Below are positions 6,097 through 7,706 of a DNA stretch of 7,706 bases, piece after piece (position 1 is the stretch's first letter; the number at the start of each line of letters is the position of its first letter). The stretch spans positions 1 through 7,706 of the forward strand of contig JAKSMA010000114.1 of assembly GCA_024400895.1 (NCBI GenBank), given 5' to 3'. The position numbers and the translations under genes are program-made. This DNA is from Muribaculaceae bacterium (GTDB lineage Bacteria > Bacteroidota > Bacteroidia > Bacteroidales > Muribaculaceae). Under the pieces are notes generated by a model. The model was not told the origin of the DNA and did no database searches. It was given only the letters and a program-made list of their open reading frames with translations.

Positions 6097-7638
6097 ATGA
6101 CACTGCTTCGGTATATACATATTGCCTGCATGCTCACTGTCGCAGCCTTCTGCGCTTCTGCTCAATGCGAAGTGGAATACGAAGGCGGAATCACTGCTAA
6201 CTTCGGCAAGGGCGAATTTGCCCCTTACTACATCTCCGCCAATCGTGGAGGTACACTGACACAGCAATATTCTGGATTGCTCAACGCCGCAGCAAAGCAC
6301 GACCTCGACACCACCAAACGCGTGTCGTACGGCTTTGGAGCCGAACTGTGGGGAGGTTTGGCAAGCGCTACCGACTATGCCCGCTACGATGTAGCTACCA
6401 GAAAATTCACCCCCAACTCACAGCGCCCAGCCCACGCTTGGGTGCAGCAACTCTATGCCGACCTCAAATTCCGCGGGCTTTTCGCCACCTTGGGCGCCAA
6501 GGCACGCCACTCTGAGGTGGCAAGTGCCGACCTTTCGAGTGGCGACCTCATCATGAGTGGCAACGCACGCCCGGGAGCAGGGCTCACTTTGGGTTTCGTA
6601 AATTACCAAAACATTCCACTAACCAAAGGCTGGGTGCAGATTAGCGGAGAACTCGGCTACGAACGCCTTTCCGACGGCGATTGGCTGAAGAACCACTACA
6701 ACTACTACAACAATTTCCTCACCACTGGCTATTGGTACAATTATAAGCAATTCCACCTCCGCACTCGTCCCGACCAACCCGTGGTGTTCACCATCGGTGC
6801 ACAAGCCGCGTGCCAGTTCGGCGGCACCCAGGAAAAATACGAGAAAGGCGTGCTGACAGAAACCGTGAAGATGCCTGTCAATTTCAAGAGCTTCTTCCGC
6901 AGCATCATCGCGGGCAAAGGTGGCGAAAACAAAGGCGACCAAGACTATGTGGAAGGCAACCATGTGGGCAGCTGGGATGTGATGCTGGAATACAAGAATG
7001 CCAAATTCGGTAAAATCCGCGCCTATCACCAAACCATTTGGGAAGACGGCTCGGGCATCGGTTTGCAAAACGGATTCGATGGCCTGTGGGGATTGGAATG
7101 GCGTAGCAACGAAAAAGACATCATCTCTGGTGCCGTGATTGAATACGTCGACCTCTCCAACCAGAGCGGACACATCCATTTCGCAGCCGACCTCAACACC
7201 GAATCGGGCATCAAAGGCGGTGCCACTGGCGACGACAATTACTACAACAACTACACCTACAACGGCTACCAAAACCACGGCATGTCGATTGGCTCGCCTT
7301 TCGTGAAAGCCCCAATCTACAACACCGACGGCTATCTGCGCTATGCCGACAACCTGATGCGCGGCGTTCACATCGGCGTGAAAGGTTATTTCCGCTCCGA
7401 AATCGATTACCGCATCATGTTCTCCTATTGCAGGTCGTGGGGCACAGCCGAATTAATACGATTCAAGGGTGTGAGTGCCGCTTGTCTGTTGCTTGAAGCC
7501 AATGCGCGTCCGTCGTGGCTAAAGGGGCTGGTGCTGAAAGCTCAGTTTGCATTCGACCGCGGCGACCTGCTGGGCAACAATACTGGCGGACTCGTGTCAA
7601 TCTCATATCAAGGCAATGTTAATTTTGGAAAGAAATGA
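6097..7638 (+). CDS. Capsule assembly Wzi-family outer-membrane beta-barrel protein
   Basis: This is a secreted outer-membrane protein of 513 residues. The N-terminus has a signal peptide, with hydrophobic residues about 4-19 and a likely signal peptidase I site after CASA (residues 19-22). The mature part consists of alternating amphipathic strands rich in aromatic residues and glycine, typical of a large barrel. The segment GFVNYQNIPLTKGWVQISGE and the following DGDWLKNHYNYYNNF with an F-x-x-R-T-R strand match my knowledge of Bacteroidales Wzi-like (Caps_assemb_Wzi) proteins. In E. coli, Wzi binds capsule at the surface, but Bacteroidales members are often encoded outside capsule loci, and the ligand here is unknown. 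Loops are rich in Asn and Tyr (near 203-210 and 382-392). It begins 7 bp after the GlsB-like gene, and its stop overlaps the next start (ATGA), so it belongs to the same probable operon. Confidence 0.75.
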   Translation: MTLLRYIHIACMLTVAAFCASAQCEVEYEGGITANFGKGEFAPYYISANRGGTLTQQYSGLLNAAAKHDLDTTKRVSYGFGAELWGGLASATDYARYDVATRKFTPNSQRPAHAWVQQLYADLKFRGLFATLGAKARHSEVASADLSSGDLIMSGNARPGAGLTLGFVNYQNIPLTKGWVQISGELGYERLSDGDWLKNHYNYYNNFLTTGYWYNYKQFHLRTRPDQPVVFTIGAQAACQFGGTQEKYEKGVLTETVKMPVNFKSFFRSIIAGKGGENKGDQDYVEGNHVGSWDVMLEYKNAKFGKIRAYHQTIWEDGSGIGLQNGFDGLWGLEWRSNEKDIISGAVIEYVDLSNQSGHIHFAADLNTESGIKGGATGDDNYYNNYTYNGYQNHGMSIGSPFVKAPIYNTDGYLRYADNLMRGVHIGVKGYFRSEIDYRIMFSYCRSWGTAELIRFKGVSAACLLLEANARPSWLKGLVLKAQFAFDRGDLLGNNTGGLVSISYQGNVNFGKK

Positions 7639-7706
7639 AACTAAATAAGATATTCACTTGCTTGGTGCTCTTCGTGGCTTCTATGGCCACATCGTCGTGC
7701 ATGCAG
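7635..7706 (+). CDS. Lipoprotein, N-terminal 24 residues only (runs off the window)
   Basis: The ATG overlaps the stop of the Wzi-family gene by 4 bp. The visible peptide begins MKLNKIF, has a hydrophobic core (CLVLFVASMA) and a lipobox-like TSSC with Cys at residue 22, so it should be cleaved and lipidated by signal peptidase II and sit in the periplasm or outer membrane. SCMQ at the mature start is reminiscent of PCMD-domain lipoproteins of Bacteroidales (often SCIQDE), but too little is visible to assign a family. Confidence 0.7.
   Translation, partial: MKLNKIFTCLVLFVASMATSSCMQ

Noticed and set aside
6619..7371. 250-codon minus-strand frame opposite the Wzi-family gene
   Set aside because: It is valine/alanine-rich shadow translation of a GC-biased gene with a clear signal peptide and barrel on the plus strand.
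1..7706. CRISPR array, tRNA, rRNA or integrase gene
   Set aside because: No regularly spaced repeats of the right size, no tRNA cloverleaf or rRNA-like sequence, and no transposase or recombinase motif was seen on either strand.

Overview
The window looks like chromosomal DNA of a Bacteroidales bacterium (Prevotellaceae, Muribaculaceae or Bacteroidaceae type). The evidence is the adjacent glycine-lipid acyltransferase pair, a Wzi-family outer-membrane barrel protein, TAnnTTTG-type promoter -7 elements characteristic of Bacteroidota, and mostly weak Shine-Dalgarno sequences. I could not search any database, so family names rest on motif and sequence recognition.

Region 1 (1-2214) is the eroded end of a restriction-modification locus. 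A DNA adenine methyltransferase (24-923) keeps its NPPY catalytic motif but has lost the N-terminal part with SAM-binding motif I. The methylase-like sequence starts abruptly near position 51. It overlaps by 4 bp a specificity (S) subunit gene (920-2023) made of two TRD-plus-conserved-helix modules. This is followed, out of frame, by the tail of a third module (about 2000-2214). The locus therefore looks shuffled by recombination and probably no longer makes a working modification enzyme as read here.

Region 2 (2215-2718) has no convincing gene but is structured. It holds a 16-bp imperfect hairpin, a good Bacteroidota-type promoter with no gene behind it, an 11-bp perfect hairpin and four tandem 9-bp units. 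It resembles a dispersed non-coding repeat or a small-RNA locus and is the least explained part of the window.

Region 3 (2719-4152, minus strand) encodes a 477-residue polytopic membrane protein, best read as a GT-C/GT39-like lipid-linked-sugar glycosyltransferase. It is divergent from region 4 across a 134-bp intergenic region with a -7-like element on each strand.

Region 4 (4287-7706, plus strand) is a tightly packed run: a PlsC-like O-acyltransferase (GlsA-like), a GNAT-fold N-acyltransferase (GlsB-like), a Wzi-family outer-membrane beta-barrel protein and the first 24 codons of a lipoprotein. GlsB would make N-acyl-3-hydroxy-acyl glycine (commendamide type) and GlsA would add the second acyl chain to give diacylated glycine lipids of the cell envelope. 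The last two genes place envelope surface proteins in the same probable transcript.
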